Assembly (NCBI GenBank): GCA_019648995.1
Contig: BLXT01006874.1
Location: forward strand, 301,928-326,807
Length of the DNA: 24,880 nt
Reading direction: 5' to 3'
DNA from: Plakobranchus ocellatus
Taxonomy: Eukaryota > Mollusca > Gastropoda > Plakobranchidae
Shown: one piece after another, positions 1 to 10,189 of the stretch
Position numbering within the stretch: position 1 is the first letter of the stretch
Layout: each line of letters starts with the position of its first letter
The notes under the pieces: generated by a model
What the model was told of the DNA's origin: nothing
Seen by the model: only the letters and a program-made list of their open reading frames with translations
Database searches by the model: none
Made by a program: the position numbers and the translations under genes

Positions 1-1770
1 ATTCCCTTTTCTTTTATATTTTTCGTTGGAATCGGAAGATTTTGTTGGAAAAAAAAGCTAAACTTACGGTCTTCAGAAAGCCTATCCATTGTCTGTAATC
101 AGACTTGAAATTAATCACTCTCTATAGGCTATTTCTGTTTAATTCAGTCGTGTTTGATTGCCTACTCCTCTATGGCCTAGGTCCGGTCAGAGAGGAATGC
201 TAGGATCTTATAATATTTGTTTGAAGATTCGTGTTTTGGACTTGCAGAAAGAAAATGGATGGATCTGAAACGCTGTAACATTTTTATAACTTTATTCGAG
301 AAAGTAGTTAATATGAATAGTTTGTCTTAATTGACGAATTTGTATTGGGTAGGAATGCTGGGTGAGCCAGAGATCTAAACACTTGATGCGAAAAGGGCGA
401 TCACTCAAACAGTCTGCCAACTTCTTAATCTTAGTGCGTGCTTTAGGGAGAGAAAGAATAGTTCAAGTTATGAAAGTTAAAAAGCTTAAAAGAATAGTTC
501 AAATGAAAGTTTATCTTTGATATCTTTTTTATATTTGTGTATTTTTTAGGCTTTAATTTTTCTTTAAAAATTGGTCTTGTTTCCTCGCTAAACGCCTCAC
601 GTTTTAACTAGCAGTTTGACTTGATCTCTTGGGGGAAATGGTGGTCAAGCCTTTTTTTTACTCTATGTAAACACAGATAATGGGATGAGAGCTATGATCA
701 GAAATGGTAACTAACAAGCTTTAATAAAAACGGTTTTTCAGTGTTTTTTTTACTTGTTTTTTGACACTAGTTAATCGTACAAGTATTGACTATGCCGTTA
801 AGGCAAAAAAGAGTAATTTCTAGTGAGTGAATTTTACATATAATCGAACTGTCAGTAGGCCTAATTGCTTGCATGAGAAAAAAAAAAAAACAAAAGAAAA
901 AACTCAGACTAACCTTTCCTACTGGTATTGTGTAGATCTTATTCAAATTCAGTGTCACTGTCAAAGTAATATGAATAAATAAATTTGTCTTTTGTATACC
1001 GATACACAACATCTTTTTCACACATAAGCTTTGAATAAGATTGGCTTGTCCTTTTTCTCATTTGAGGGAGAGAGCAGAAGATTTTGCGAACGTGTGATAA
1101 TAATTTTAATGACATTTTTTTTATAACGAGAACTTTAAAGTATTAACGACCTGCTCCATGAACAATAAATAAGTATTAGCTGCACATGCAAATAGTGATG
1201 ATAAATAAGGATAACCAAATCAATGCCTTTAACAGTAAATAGCCTAATCTCAAGCAAAAATGTAAAACATGTTTAAGAGTTGAAGCAAGCTCATGTTTAA
1301 AACTGTTACCGTATTAATATAGGAGAAAGTCATAAACTTAGCAATTATAACATCTGGGAAAAAAAAGTTTTTAATTTGTCTAGGCCTACTTACTTTTGAC
1401 AATCTTTCAATTTAATGCTTGCAAATAGCTTGGAGAAGTTCATACATTAAATTTAGCTCTTTTTTGCGATAAAAAAAAAAATTACTTTAAAACTTTCCGG
1501 TTTACCGGTATTCATGTTGCATTCACGATGTACGGCTCAATAAATAACACAATTTTTGTGCAATTGTATGAATTTTTTTGCATGTTTGTCTTATTTTTGT
1601 AGTTTTTTCGAGGCATTTTTTGGGCATTTTTTAAAGGTTTTAATTGGCATTTTTCCGCGATGCCAGATGTTTATGCATCTCAGTGGATTGAACAACATGA
1701 TGAAGAGTATCCGCACCAAAAAAAAAGAAAAAAAAAAGGTCAAAATCCATCAGTGGATAAAAGTAGGATA
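1..1770. other. AT-rich intergenic DNA, no gene recognised
   Basis: No reading frame here has protein-like composition. Open stretches are short and made of Phe/Leu/Lys runs from poly-A and poly-T tracts (for example 878-890 and 1470-1480). No RNA gene or transposon protein was recognised. Two copies of the palindrome TAGGCCTA lie at 856-863 and 1381-1388. Confidence 0.6.
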
Positions 1771-1814
1771 AACAAATGAAGCAGAGATCAAAGCTTCTCT
1801 TGCTTTATTTTCAG

Positions 1815-2750
1815 TGTTGGATTGAACAGGAAGCCAATACTAAACTAAGCAAATACTGGAACATGACAGACCAGGAACAGTACAGGCTGTGGTTATCAGA
1901 TCACACAGATAAAGATAGGAATTCTCTATTATTGAAATTTCTCCATTCTTCTATCAACATGAAGACCCCTGACCTCGCACCGTAACGGTTTATGTTCATC
2001 CACAGGCATGCTACTGCTAAATTAGGAGTAAAACTGTGGTGCCTTAGTGATACTCTTTCTGTTTGAAGTTTACAAGGGAACTGTGGAGATGCTTGAAAGA
2101 ACTAAACAAGGTCCTATATTATCTTATTACGCAGTTGTTGAAGAAAGCAAATTTAATGCATCTAGGCTACCATTTTGGTTCGTATAATTACATGTATTTT
2201 TTCTTTGCCAAAACTTCTGATAGATTTTACCCAACTGCACACATCAGCCGCAGGAACTGTCCGTCTCAACAGAAAAAAAACTACTCAAGCAGACACTTAA
2301 AAACCAGGCCGATGCAGAATGCTGTAAAGATCCTCTTTTGTGTGTTTCTCACAAGGAAAGCAACAGGAGGCCAGTTTTCCTGTCATTAACAGCAAAAACT
2401 GGATATGAAGATACGGGAAACAGAGGAGGTCAGCCTCAAAAAAAGCCTACTGTGGTACTTACATATAACAAAACAATGGGAGATGTCGATCTCAGCGATG
2501 CAAAACCTTACTACCATTTAGCAGAGAGGAGAACTATTGCTTGGAAGTGCATTGTAAAATTGCTGTGTTGTTTACAGCAAAAACACTCAAGGGAATAAAA
2601 CCTGAGTAGGTACAAAACACACTGCTGCTGTGATAGAAGACTTTGTGGGCGACTTCAGGCCTGCGAAAACTCCATCAAAATGGTGGTCCCAAGAGGAAAC
2701 AGAAACTGAAAAGGCCAGACTGGCATAAATTGAACCACCTGCTCGTGTAC
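1815..2750 (+). pseudogene. piggyBac-type transposase relic
   Basis: This is a decayed copy of a piggyBac (DDE_Tnp_1_7) transposase, the enzyme that cuts and pastes elements at TTAA sites. Four family landmarks appear in the right order. At about 1905-1970 is the segment resembling RDRF..LLRFLHF. At 2019-2060 is KLGVKLWCLSDT, matching the GIKLWVLxDS block. At 2235-2290 is a GTVRLNRK block, matching the family's CGTVRKNRKG. At 2470-2560 is YNKTMGDVDLSD followed by a basic stretch, the typical C-terminal YNKxMGGVDLSDQ motif. The first three share one frame interrupted by several stop codons; the last is in another frame after a poly-A run near 2273. The following text to about 2750 still looks coding-like (FVGDFRPAKTPSKWW) but I do not recognise it. 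The copy cannot make a transposase. Terminal inverted repeats were not identified. Confidence 0.8.
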
Positions 2751-3185
2751 AGCAGCCTGGACCTTCACTTTGTAAGTCGGTAAAACAGAGACTGTGTACA
2801 CTGGAGTTATCAGAGGAGGTTATCCTTTCAATGACCTCAGTGCAATGTCAGTCTGTACCGATCATGCTTCACAGACTATCACAAGTGTTTACAAGTTGAA
2901 AAAAAAAGCAACCCAAAACTAGGTATTTTTTTTAGCATTACTGTTTATTATTGTTTTTATTCACCATAAAAAAACCCCACAACAACCATTCAACGTTTTA
3001 ATGGATTTATTGTGAAATACATGTACAAGCCTTTTAGATTAGCTACAAAGTATTGATGGCAAACAAAAATGGACGTTTCTTGTCAGTAAGTGATTAAAAC
3101 AATTTTTACAAGTCATAAAATTTGTGCTCAAACCATTTTATAAAAATATAAATTTCTCATCCATTCTGTTTAGAAAATATATACT

Positions 3186-3930
3186 TTCAGATGTCTACAC
3201 CAAAAACAGAAGGTAGAGGACAAAAACATCGCGGAGAGATTAGATCTCACTGATACTACAGCCAAGAGAGAAGCGTTTAGAACACTTAAAGACCACAAAT
3301 TAAACTTACAAAATAAGCCCACATGCAGATTAATAAATCCTTGTGAGCCAGAGCTAGGCAAAAAAAGCAAACAAAAATTAACCATGATAATTAACGAGAT
3401 GAAATCTAAAACTGACACCAATGGAAGAATACCATGGACGTAGATAACTGGTTTAAAACCATCAAAAACAAAAAATGCACAAAAATGTTCTCTTTCAACA
3501 TATGCGATTTCTACACATCAATATCGCTTGACCTACTAAACAAATTCCTGGACTATGCCGCTAACTTCACACATATACCCAGCAAGAGCAGACATATCAT
3601 CACACACACGAAAAAAAACAACAAAAACCAACCTTATATAAAAAAGGCAAAGCGTGGAGTAAATGAACATCAGATTTTGACATCACTATGGGAAGCTTCG
3701 ATGGCGAAGTAACATGTGAGCTGGTTGGCCTATATACCTGCTCTCCCAGCTCCAGCACCTTGACACAAATGTAGGCCTGAAAGTCACCACACACAAAGCA
3801 CTAAAGAGGCTGAATCAAGAAAGAAAAAGCTATGGAAAATATTTCAAGTCAATAGACTAAACATCACCATGATTAAAAAAAAGGACTGGAAACCAAATCT
3901 ACACATGGTAAGACCTAGCATTCTTTAATT
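3186..3930 (+). pseudogene. Reverse-transcriptase relic, possibly Penelope-like
   Basis: Coding-like sequence is spread over three frames. At 3210-3440 a frame carries a TLKDHK motif and then PTCRLINP, which resembles the first reverse-transcriptase blocks of Penelope-like and related retroelements. At 3434-3660 a second frame carries WFKTIKN and NICDFYTSISLDLL, resembling the block with the first catalytic aspartate. At 3676-3760 a third frame carries DITMGSFDG and CELVGLY. A further similar stretch (KIFQVNRLNIT) lies near 3840-3875. The segment expected to hold the second catalytic pair (YxDD-like) is missing, so it looks deleted. The assignment to reverse transcriptases is fairly firm, but the class is an inference. 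It is non-functional. Confidence 0.65.
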
Positions 3931-4550
3931 CAAGTTAGCTTTAAAATTTCCCCTACTTTTGGCACCTTTTGACCTCTACCCCTATTGTGTTCAGAGACAT
4001 TCACGATATTCCAGACTGCCGTCCATTTATGGATATTGCATCAGTTGTCGGATGCATGTGTGTAGATAAGATGACCCAATGGGGACGTCACTGAATTATG
4101 GGTCTCAATAGGAGTGAATGTTTTTATATTGTATACATTCATACACACTAAGATCAAGTGAGATAGATATTGTCCACTAAGTGTGAATTTTTAAAGCATT
4201 CACTACTATGAACTTTGACGCATATACCAATAACATAATGTGTCTTATGAATAGGTGATTAAGCTGTCATAACTTGGGAGGGACATTAGGGCGGGCACTG
4301 TAGTACTAGTAGGTGTCTCTGGGCATTTAGAATTTATTTATTTATAATCTTCAACTTCCAAGTAAGTCTCGTTAACTTTTCTATTCTCTACACCCAGAGG
4401 CTGGTCCACTTAGATCATGTGAGACTTCAAAGACATAACAGTGAAAAAAAAATAGTCACTTAAATCAAGCAAGGCAAAATGCCAGTTGAAAAAGCATTAC
4501 AATTATTGATATTGATTCTCAGTACATCATTTTTTTTCAATGGTGAAAGA
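3931..4550. other. Intergenic DNA, no gene recognised
   Basis: AT-rich sequence with no protein-like frame and no obvious repeat before the minisatellite that follows. Confidence 0.5.
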
Positions 4551-4760
4551 CACAGCAAATATATTAAGTGGCAGCATGAAAAATTCACAGCAAATATATT
4601 AACTAGTAGCATGAAAAATTCACAGCAAATATATCAAGCAGTAGCATGAACAATTCACAGTAAATATATCAAGTAGTAGCATGAAAAATTCACAGTAAAT
4701 ATATCAAGAAGTAGCATGAAAAATTCACAACAAATATATCAAGTAGTAGCATGAAAAATT
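4551..4760. repeat. 35-bp minisatellite, six tandem copies
   Basis: Units begin at 4551, 4586, 4621, 4656, 4691 and 4726, each exactly 35 bases. The unit opens with CACAGCAAATATAT and closes with AGCATGAAAAATTC. Copies differ by a few substitutions and no length changes. There are no unique spacers, so it is not CRISPR-like. No open frame runs through it. Confidence 0.95.
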
Positions 4761-4841
4761 CAATCAGTTGATAAAAGAAGTTACTGCATTGAGAGCCATA
4801 AAATACAATCAGCGATAACCAAAGCTACTTTGATGAGTCCA

Positions 4842-5254
4842 TGCTATCTCATGTATACATTTGTATGTCAATTATCTTGTCTATTACAGGCTACTCTTTG
4901 GTTGCTATCCCAAAGTAATCTATCTATCTATATATATATGTATGTTGCCTCATTGAATTTGACTAAATTTATTATTTTTGGTATGCGTCTTCAAGAGTAA
5001 TTATTTTCATCATTAACATCCCAAAGACAGCAACAGAGATTCCTCTTGCTATCTCATGTATACATTTGTATGTCAATTATCTTGTATATTACAGGCTACT
5101 CTTTGGTTGCTATCCCAAAGTAATCTATCTATCTATATATATATGTATGTTGCCTCATTGAATTTGACTAAGTTTATTATTTTTGGTATGCGTCTTCAAG
5201 AGTAATTATTTTCATCAAAAACATCCCAAAGACAGCAACAGAGATTCCTCTTGC
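4842..5254. repeat. 205-bp tandem direct duplication
   Basis: The segment starting TGCTATCTCATGTATACA at 4842 restarts at 5047, a period of 205 bases. The copies are nearly identical; visible differences include TTGTCTATT/TTGTATATT, GACTAAATTT/GACTAAGTTT and CATCATTAAC/CATCAAAAAC. Each copy contains a short (TCTA)n(TA)n microsatellite. The right end of each copy contains the beginning of the candidate exon that ends at 5328, so the duplication reaches from noncoding into coding-like sequence. Confidence 0.93.
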
Positions 5255-6113
5255 TCTGATGATTCTTTTGCTGATGTTTCAGAAACTTCGATGATTAACA
5301 ATGAGCTTGACCCACCTGAGTGTAACAGGTATAATTGATTTACTAGTATTTTATCATAACTTGAAAATAAAATTGTACAGTGCTTGCTGGATGACTCTAG
5401 AAATGAAGCTTTTCATGACATGAAGCATGATGTGGACATGATGTTTCCTCCTGGGTGTTTCTGAAGCCTAATGGGCTTACAGTTAAGTTATAGATTGGTG
5501 TTTTCAACTCCTAATCAAGTCTTGCCATTGTACAACACTTAAGATATGTGTAAAACAATATTAAACATACTGACGTTGTAGGCCTATAAGCTATTTTTCC
5601 CGACAAAAAATGTAGAAGTCCTTATTAGATGTGTAATTTTAGCCTTAAATTCATAAATTTTAGTGGACATCAAACTTTGACATCTATTTTTAATGAGAAA
5701 AAAAATATTTTGTCCTGCGATTTCCTCAATTTCAACTATGACAATGCAGATTTGCCTAGTTATAAACAGTAACGGTTTATATTTTTCACAGATCATTTGA
5801 AATGATTCCTGGTAATGAAGATATATTCTTCGGCAACTCAACGACTGTCTGCAATGACCATGCTGAGAAATCTTATGCTGATACGGTGCCTGTGGCTGTG
5901 CTACTTACTCTACCAGTGAATGGCAAAATGTCTTTCTCTATTTGTACCGACCAGATTTCTACTTTTGACTTTGGTCCTGATCATAGAACAGAAAACTTGA
6001 CCTCATGTAGTGTTGTTACCAAGGGTCAGTGCTTTTCTAATGAGCCCTCTACCCCCACAGATCTCTCCACTCCTAAAGATCTCTCCCATTACCAAAGAAG
6101 CAGATTTGGATGA
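5222..6113 (+). pseudogene. Two spliced exon candidates upstream of SWIM/YqaJ pieces
   Basis: An open frame through 5222-5328 encodes a Ser/Asp-rich stretch (SCSDDSFADVSETS) and ends at an AG|GTATAA donor. A pyrimidine-rich tract and CAG acceptor follow at 5781-5791, and the frame resumes in phase at 5792 as RSFEMIPGNEDIFFGNST. The joined frame stays open to a stop at 6111. Phase agreement across the predicted 463-base intron supports real exons. The composition (Ser, Thr, Asp, Pro) looks like a disordered linker; I recognise no domain. Just past the stop, another frame reads WMTKFDPQHDY, a plausible frameshifted continuation. Position and order suggest these are N-terminal exons of the SWIM/YqaJ protein downstream, but that link is inferred. 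Confidence 0.5.
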
Positions 6114-6229
6114 CAAAGTTCGATCCACAGCATGATTACACAAGCACACAAAGAGCTTACATGGAAGAGGAATAGGGATCCCTCAACCCAGAAAGCATCA
6201 GTTCGTAAGAGGCTGCCACTACAAGGACA

Positions 6230-6427
6230 GCAGGTATACAGTGATAGACCTTAACTGTTGTGCATATATGGAAACACACCCTTTACAGCCCTTACATACC
6301 ATGTAAAGCCTAGAGCAAATGCAAAAGATCCCACAAGTGGCTTGCCTTGCAATTTGTCCTGGATTATTCTGAATGCAGTGGACGATAGAGACAGAATATT
6401 TTCTGCCTACTGCTGTTGTCGTGGCGG
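6230..6427 (+). pseudogene. SWIM-type zinc-finger exon fragment
   Basis: One frame reads YHVKPRANAKDP, then WIILNAVDDRDRIFSAYC, then CCRG, ending at a clean GG|GTAAGT donor at 6427/6428. It matches the start of the SWIM zinc finger (pattern CxC...CxH) that precedes YqaJ-like nuclease domains in many invertebrate transposon-linked proteins. The first two zinc ligands are visible. The CxH half should come from the next exon, but no such sequence was found before the YqaJ piece. A stop codon lies upstream in frame near 6247. The fragment is probably inactive. Confidence 0.6.
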
Positions 6428-6728
6428 GTAAGTGGATTAAAAAATACTTATGAGGGAGGGACACTATACCGCAAAGACCACCAAAACCACCTAGATCTAG
6501 ATCTTATATTTTAATAGCCTACCAATCCATAAAAAATAAGACACATTGTAAAAGAAATGGCGGAACTCCACGTTTTTGCCTCCACAAACAGGCAGATTAA
6601 TGGTTACTGATGTTGGTTACGAGTATTAATACTAATTGGACCATGTATTCCTAGATCTTAAATTTACCAAATGCATACAAAAGCCGACAAAAATCACAAA
6701 ATTTTCTGAAAAGTTACTTTTACAAGAA

Positions 6729-7087
6729 AATGCTGAAATCTATGTGGCTTGAAATAGCAGATCTTTGCTGGCATCAAATTCGAAAATCTGTTTTGACTGC
6801 AACTAGCTACAAAACAATCTGTCATTCAGTCAACCTTGAAAACACAATTACTAAACTTTTAAATCTTCTTAGATTTGAACACCAACCTGCTCCTATTTCA
6901 TATGGTGTAGGAAATGAGGATAAAGCTCGGCATCTTTTCTTCATGAGCCACAAAATGACACATAAACGGTGTAAGCTGACAATGAAGGGCCTCTGCTTCT
7001 CTGATCAGACACAATTTATACTATAGCGTGTTCTCCAGATGGAGTTGTTACTTGTTAAACATGTGGTGAATTTCGCATTGAGATTAC
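6729..7087 (+). pseudogene. YqaJ-like nuclease domain, decayed
   Basis: YqaJ-like domains belong to the PD-(D/E)XK nuclease fold. An open frame at 6730-7023 carries WHQIRKSVLTATSYKTIC, matching the family's R-x-x-x-LTAS entry motif, and then GVGNEDKARHLF, matching the GxxxExxA block with a catalytic Glu. After a frameshift the next catalytic block, SPDGVVTC, lies at 7032-7055 and is followed by a stop codon and then GEFRIEIT. The family motif there is ExK (EIKCP); here the Lys position is Thr. A GTAAGTG donor-like site follows. The order SWIM then YqaJ matches known proteins of this type. A stop, a frameshift and loss of the catalytic Lys make this copy non-functional. Confidence 0.7.
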
Positions 7088-7295
7088 ATGTAAGTGTAGA
7101 TAGAACTACACATTTTTAAAATGTGATACCTCTCATATATTCCCGGTTTGACTATCAACCACCCCAACACTGACTTTCAGGTTCAATCGTGTCCTGGAAT
7201 CATTATTTGCTATTATACTTCACGATTTCCTAACCCTACTTATACATGTAAAAAATGATCCATTTTGTGATTATCAGTTACTATCCTTCTCCCCG
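7088..7295. other. Noncoding gap, possible intron or spacer
   Basis: No gene or repeat recognised between the YqaJ-like piece and the gag-like relic. Confidence 0.4.
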
Positions 7296-7301
7296 TGAGC
7301 A

Positions 7302-8300
7302 TGGCTGACCTCCAAAATAAAAAAATTAAGGACCAGATGTTGTTCGTGAGAAAAATACTTTCTGTGGCAGCAGAACTAATGGAGGCATTTGATGTTTCTA
7401 AGGAGGTGCAGGGGAGAGAGGAAACTGATTCAAAATAAGGTTTGTCTACTACCCAGCCAGGCCCATCAGGATTTGGGTGACGCGAAGCATGCTCAGTCCT
7501 CTAAACCCAGGACAGATGAAATGGCTTCACAGCCTGGCACGGGAACTGAGGTTACCCATCTGGAAGCTGATCCACACCTCTACAGCAAATTAGCATGGCA
7601 GCTGTGCAACACCTGCCTGGAGTCATCAAGACAGGCCAGGTTCAGCTGAACCAAGAGATGGCTGAAAGCGTTCACAAGGTCTTAGTGCACAGATTGGACC
7701 GAGAAACGAGACCGAGTCTTGACTCGGACATCACAGTTCCATCCCAACTGTGATCTGTTGGCAGTACTGGAGTGTAACCCAGAGATATAAAATCAAGCCT
7801 CCATGGAGGTGAAAGTTCAGGACTGAGATCTACAAATGTTACAAAAAACTTTGTTCCATGGAATCTTTGCCATGGCTCAAGTATTGTCTAATATAGAGGA
7901 AAAAGACACCAAATGCTTCAAATCAGCAGCTCTTGGCAGGGGTACTGGCACTGTGTGGTGATCCCTCCCACCAGCTGAAAATCAGCAGAAGGAAGGCTTT
8001 TAAATCCTCCATAAAAGAAGAGTTTGCAGCATTTTATTATAGAGGACTAGCCTGTAGAACGACTTCTCTTCAGCAAAGACCTTGGGGACAAAAGTAAAAA
8101 GCGATGGGAGATGCCAATCGCATCACAAAATCGTTGGGCATGGAACCAGAACACAGGGAAACACAGCGGAGGGATGGCTTACGGTCGCCAAGGACAGAAT
8201 TGGCACAACCCATATCAGAGCAGGCCAGCCCGCGGGGGGCGGGGCAGCAACAACAACAGCAATGGTGAAACACACAGCGCTGGGGAAATTGGCTGATCAA
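7302..8300 (+). pseudogene. gag-like ORF relic, probably DIRS-type retroelement
   Basis: Several frames carry recognisable pieces. At about 7302 a frame opens with MADLQNKKIKDQM. At 7830-7900 is an LQKTLFHGIFAMAQVLSNIE segment. At 7960-8060 is SHQLKISRRKAFKSSIKEEF, like the block in DIRS-type gag proteins that begins with a helical LLGNA segment. At 8085-8135 is KAMGDANRITKSLG. At 8111-8296 is a Gly/Arg/Asn/Gln-rich tail (RPARGGRGSNNNSNG), the kind of basic low-complexity end that gag-like proteins use to bind RNA. Stops and frameshifts break the whole. The family assignment is by pattern only. It may have belonged with the DIRS pieces at 14.65-18.44 kb, but those are separated from it by about 6 kb of other elements. 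Confidence 0.5.
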
Positions 8301-8435
8301 GAGAGGGCAGGGCAAAAGAGCCTAAAGAACGTAAGCATGAGGCACTGCACAGACAAGTGCGATAGTTTAGCTAGAGACCCATTCATTCGACAAACCATTC
8401 GGGGTCACATAATTAACTATGTTAGGCAAGAACCA

Positions 8436-8447
8436 CAACAAAAATGC
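8436..8447. repeat. Target-site duplication, left copy
   Basis: CAACAAAAATGC sits directly before the LINE 3' tail and is repeated exactly at 9201-9212 on the other side of the element. Confidence 0.85.
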
Positions 8448-9200
8448 TTGATTGATTGATTGATTGATTATTGGTATACCCAGTCCCCCATTAAGCGGTG
8501 ATCTCAGGGTTTCTATTCACTCAGTCTTTCTCGTAGGCCTCCGTCAGATGCTCAAGCAAATTAAAACAAAGATAGAAAACCATTAAAAATCCAAAAGAGT
8601 ATATAAAGAAAAACTTTAAAAGGAATCTGTACAAAGCCTCAGATCTTTCCATAGACACCGAGGTCCTTCAAGTAACCCACTATGCGAAAGGGATTGACCT
8701 CTCGGAAAAGTCTGTACAGGTCAGTAACACTGAAGTATTTCCTCCTGGTGTCCTGAAAGTCTGGACATTCAATTAAAATATGCCGGACAATGTAAAGGCT
8801 GTCGCAGGCATAACAAAAAGGTTGTTGTTCATTTTTTAAAAGGTAGCTCTGGGTGAGCCACGTGTGGCCCACCCGAAGCCTACACATTGCCGTCTCCCGT
8901 TTTCTACCGGCTCCTTCGCCTCTCCTGTGGAGGTCTTCGCCCAAGTTTGGGAGCACTTCATGGAGCTTGTTTGCTCCCTCAGCATCCCAATCCCTTTGCC
9001 AGACAGATTTGATGTAAGTGTTTATTTTGGGTTTTAAATCGGAATAACAAATTAATTTTCCTGAGGTGGATGTTCTCTTTAGGGCCGCTTTTGCGAGTTT
9101 GTCCACATTCTCATTCCCCTGGATGCCTACATGAGCAGGAATCCAAACAAAAGAGATCTGAACATAGGGTGGGAATTTTCGGATTAAGTTGTAGAGGCGC
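8448..9200 (-). mobile_element. 5'-truncated LINE insertion, minus strand
   Basis: A 753-base insertion is bounded by the 12-bp direct repeat CAACAAAAATGC. Its 3' end (left on this strand) is a short (TTGA)n tract at 8448-8468, the kind of microsatellite tail seen on I/Jockey-like non-LTR retrotransposons. Next come about 170 bases of 3' untranslated sequence, then the C-terminal part of the polyprotein. Homologous coding begins right at the 9200 boundary, as expected for incomplete target-primed reverse transcription. Confidence 0.88.
8639..9199 (-). pseudogene. LINE polyprotein C-terminus (end of RNase H and beyond)
   Basis: An open frame of about 186 residues has no start of its own because the element is 5'-truncated. 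It begins RLYNLIRKFPPYVQISFVWI and continues with PAHVGIQGNENVDKLAKAAL, the last conserved block of the LINE RNase H domain (xWIPxHxGIxGNExAD); the second Asp-containing region is intact. A Cys/His-containing segment follows (CRLRVGHTWLTQ, then CYACDSLYIVRHILIECPDF), which resembles the zinc-binding region after RNase H in I- and Jockey-clade elements. The frame then runs to a TGA at 8639-8641. Lack of stops in this stretch suggests a fairly recent insertion compared with surrounding relics. The catalytic core (endonuclease, reverse transcriptase) is absent. Confidence 0.85.
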
Positions 9201-9212
9201 CAACAAAAATGC
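9201..9212. repeat. Target-site duplication, right copy
   Basis: Exact copy of CAACAAAAATGC from 8436-8447. The sequence after it (CTGCCAAAAGAAC) should be the original continuation of the locus interrupted by the LINE. Confidence 0.85.
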
Positions 9213-9755
9213 CTGCCAAAAGAACTTCAATAGAGAAGAAGAACCAGAGGCAATGGAGGGAATAGTGTTAGAGGACAGGGAGATAATACAATAATGTAGC
9301 TTAGAGGAAGGAGATTTTTTTAATACGGGGTTCTTAAGAGAGAAAACCTCATTGATTGAGGGTGATACTTATAGTGAGTGGTAACCAGAACAAGCTGGAA
9401 TATATTCTGCTGTCCTGCAAGCAGATGGATGAGGAGCATGACCTCAGAATACACTTGCGCAGCCTCTATCTGCCACCACCTAATTCAATTAGTAATTGGT
9501 ATTGATCTGCAGCTTCCTGCATCGTCCTCAATATCAAATGATGTTGTCATCAGTTTGGAACACTTTCGTGCTCAGGAAAGAATGCCTGAAACATTTCTGA
9601 CCAAATGGGTATGCATTTTATGTGCTGCATGTGACAATTGAACTGACAAGTAGTTGAGAACTAAGATTGATCCAGTTAAGGAAAAGGCCAAAAAAACAAA
9701 AAGAATCGTGATGCTCTTAAAGACTTTTTAAATTGCAAGTTTATTATTCCTGCCA

Positions 9756-10076
9756 ATGAAATCGGTATCAAGTTCTTCATGCTTGCAGCCTGATCTGTGT
9801 GAACAATGTAAACTTTTAGAGAATTGCGTAGCTGAGAAAGAGAATGTGATTAAGGCTTTAAAAGCTAACATTGCACGGTGTGAGATTGAGAGGACAGAAT
9901 TAAAGTATCAGATGAGCATGAAACATAGTTTAGTAAATCACCTGAAAGAGTTAAGGGATGCAAATTTGAATTTAATGACCACTTCAAAACAGCTGAAACC
10001 AGAATTCAAAACTGAAGGTGCAAAAAAGAAACTGTTACAAGAAGAACTTGAAAACATTAAGAGGAGGAATTGCTAA
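9756..10076 (+). pseudogene. Coiled-coil segment of the transposase-like relic
   Basis: A 106-residue open frame is rich in Leu, Lys and Glu with heptad-like spacing (CKLLENCVAEKENVIKALKA and KKKLLQEELENIKRRN). It predicts a parallel or antiparallel coiled coil. Similar coding continues in another frame to about 10190 (LSELESKKEV), where the inverted-repeat element begins. I read it as the N-terminal oligomerisation part of the protein whose core lies at 10.95-12.85 kb; no independent function can be assigned. Confidence 0.5.
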
Positions 10077-10189
10077 AAAACAAATAAGCTTTACAAAAAC
10101 AACTTCTTAAACTGAGAGATGAGAAAGAGTCCTCATTTACTTTCACAGGAACAGATTAAATTGTCAGAACTAGAAAGTAAGAAAGAAGT

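Noticed and set aside
767..1021. 84-residue minus-strand frame
   Set aside because: Phe-rich run comes from a poly-A tract; no protein-like features.
1556..1771. 71-residue plus-strand frame before the piggyBac relic
   Set aside because: Composition follows poly-T and poly-A tracts, with no match to the piggyBac N-terminus.
4551..4760. CRISPR-like array
   Set aside because: Repeats are contiguous with no unique spacers, and the genome is eukaryotic.
8082..8459. 125-residue plus-strand frame overlapping the gag-like tail
   Set aside because: Only its first part (KSDG region) overlaps gag-like sequence in a different frame, and its end runs into the LINE tail; the Gly/Arg-rich frame starting 8111 is the better reading.
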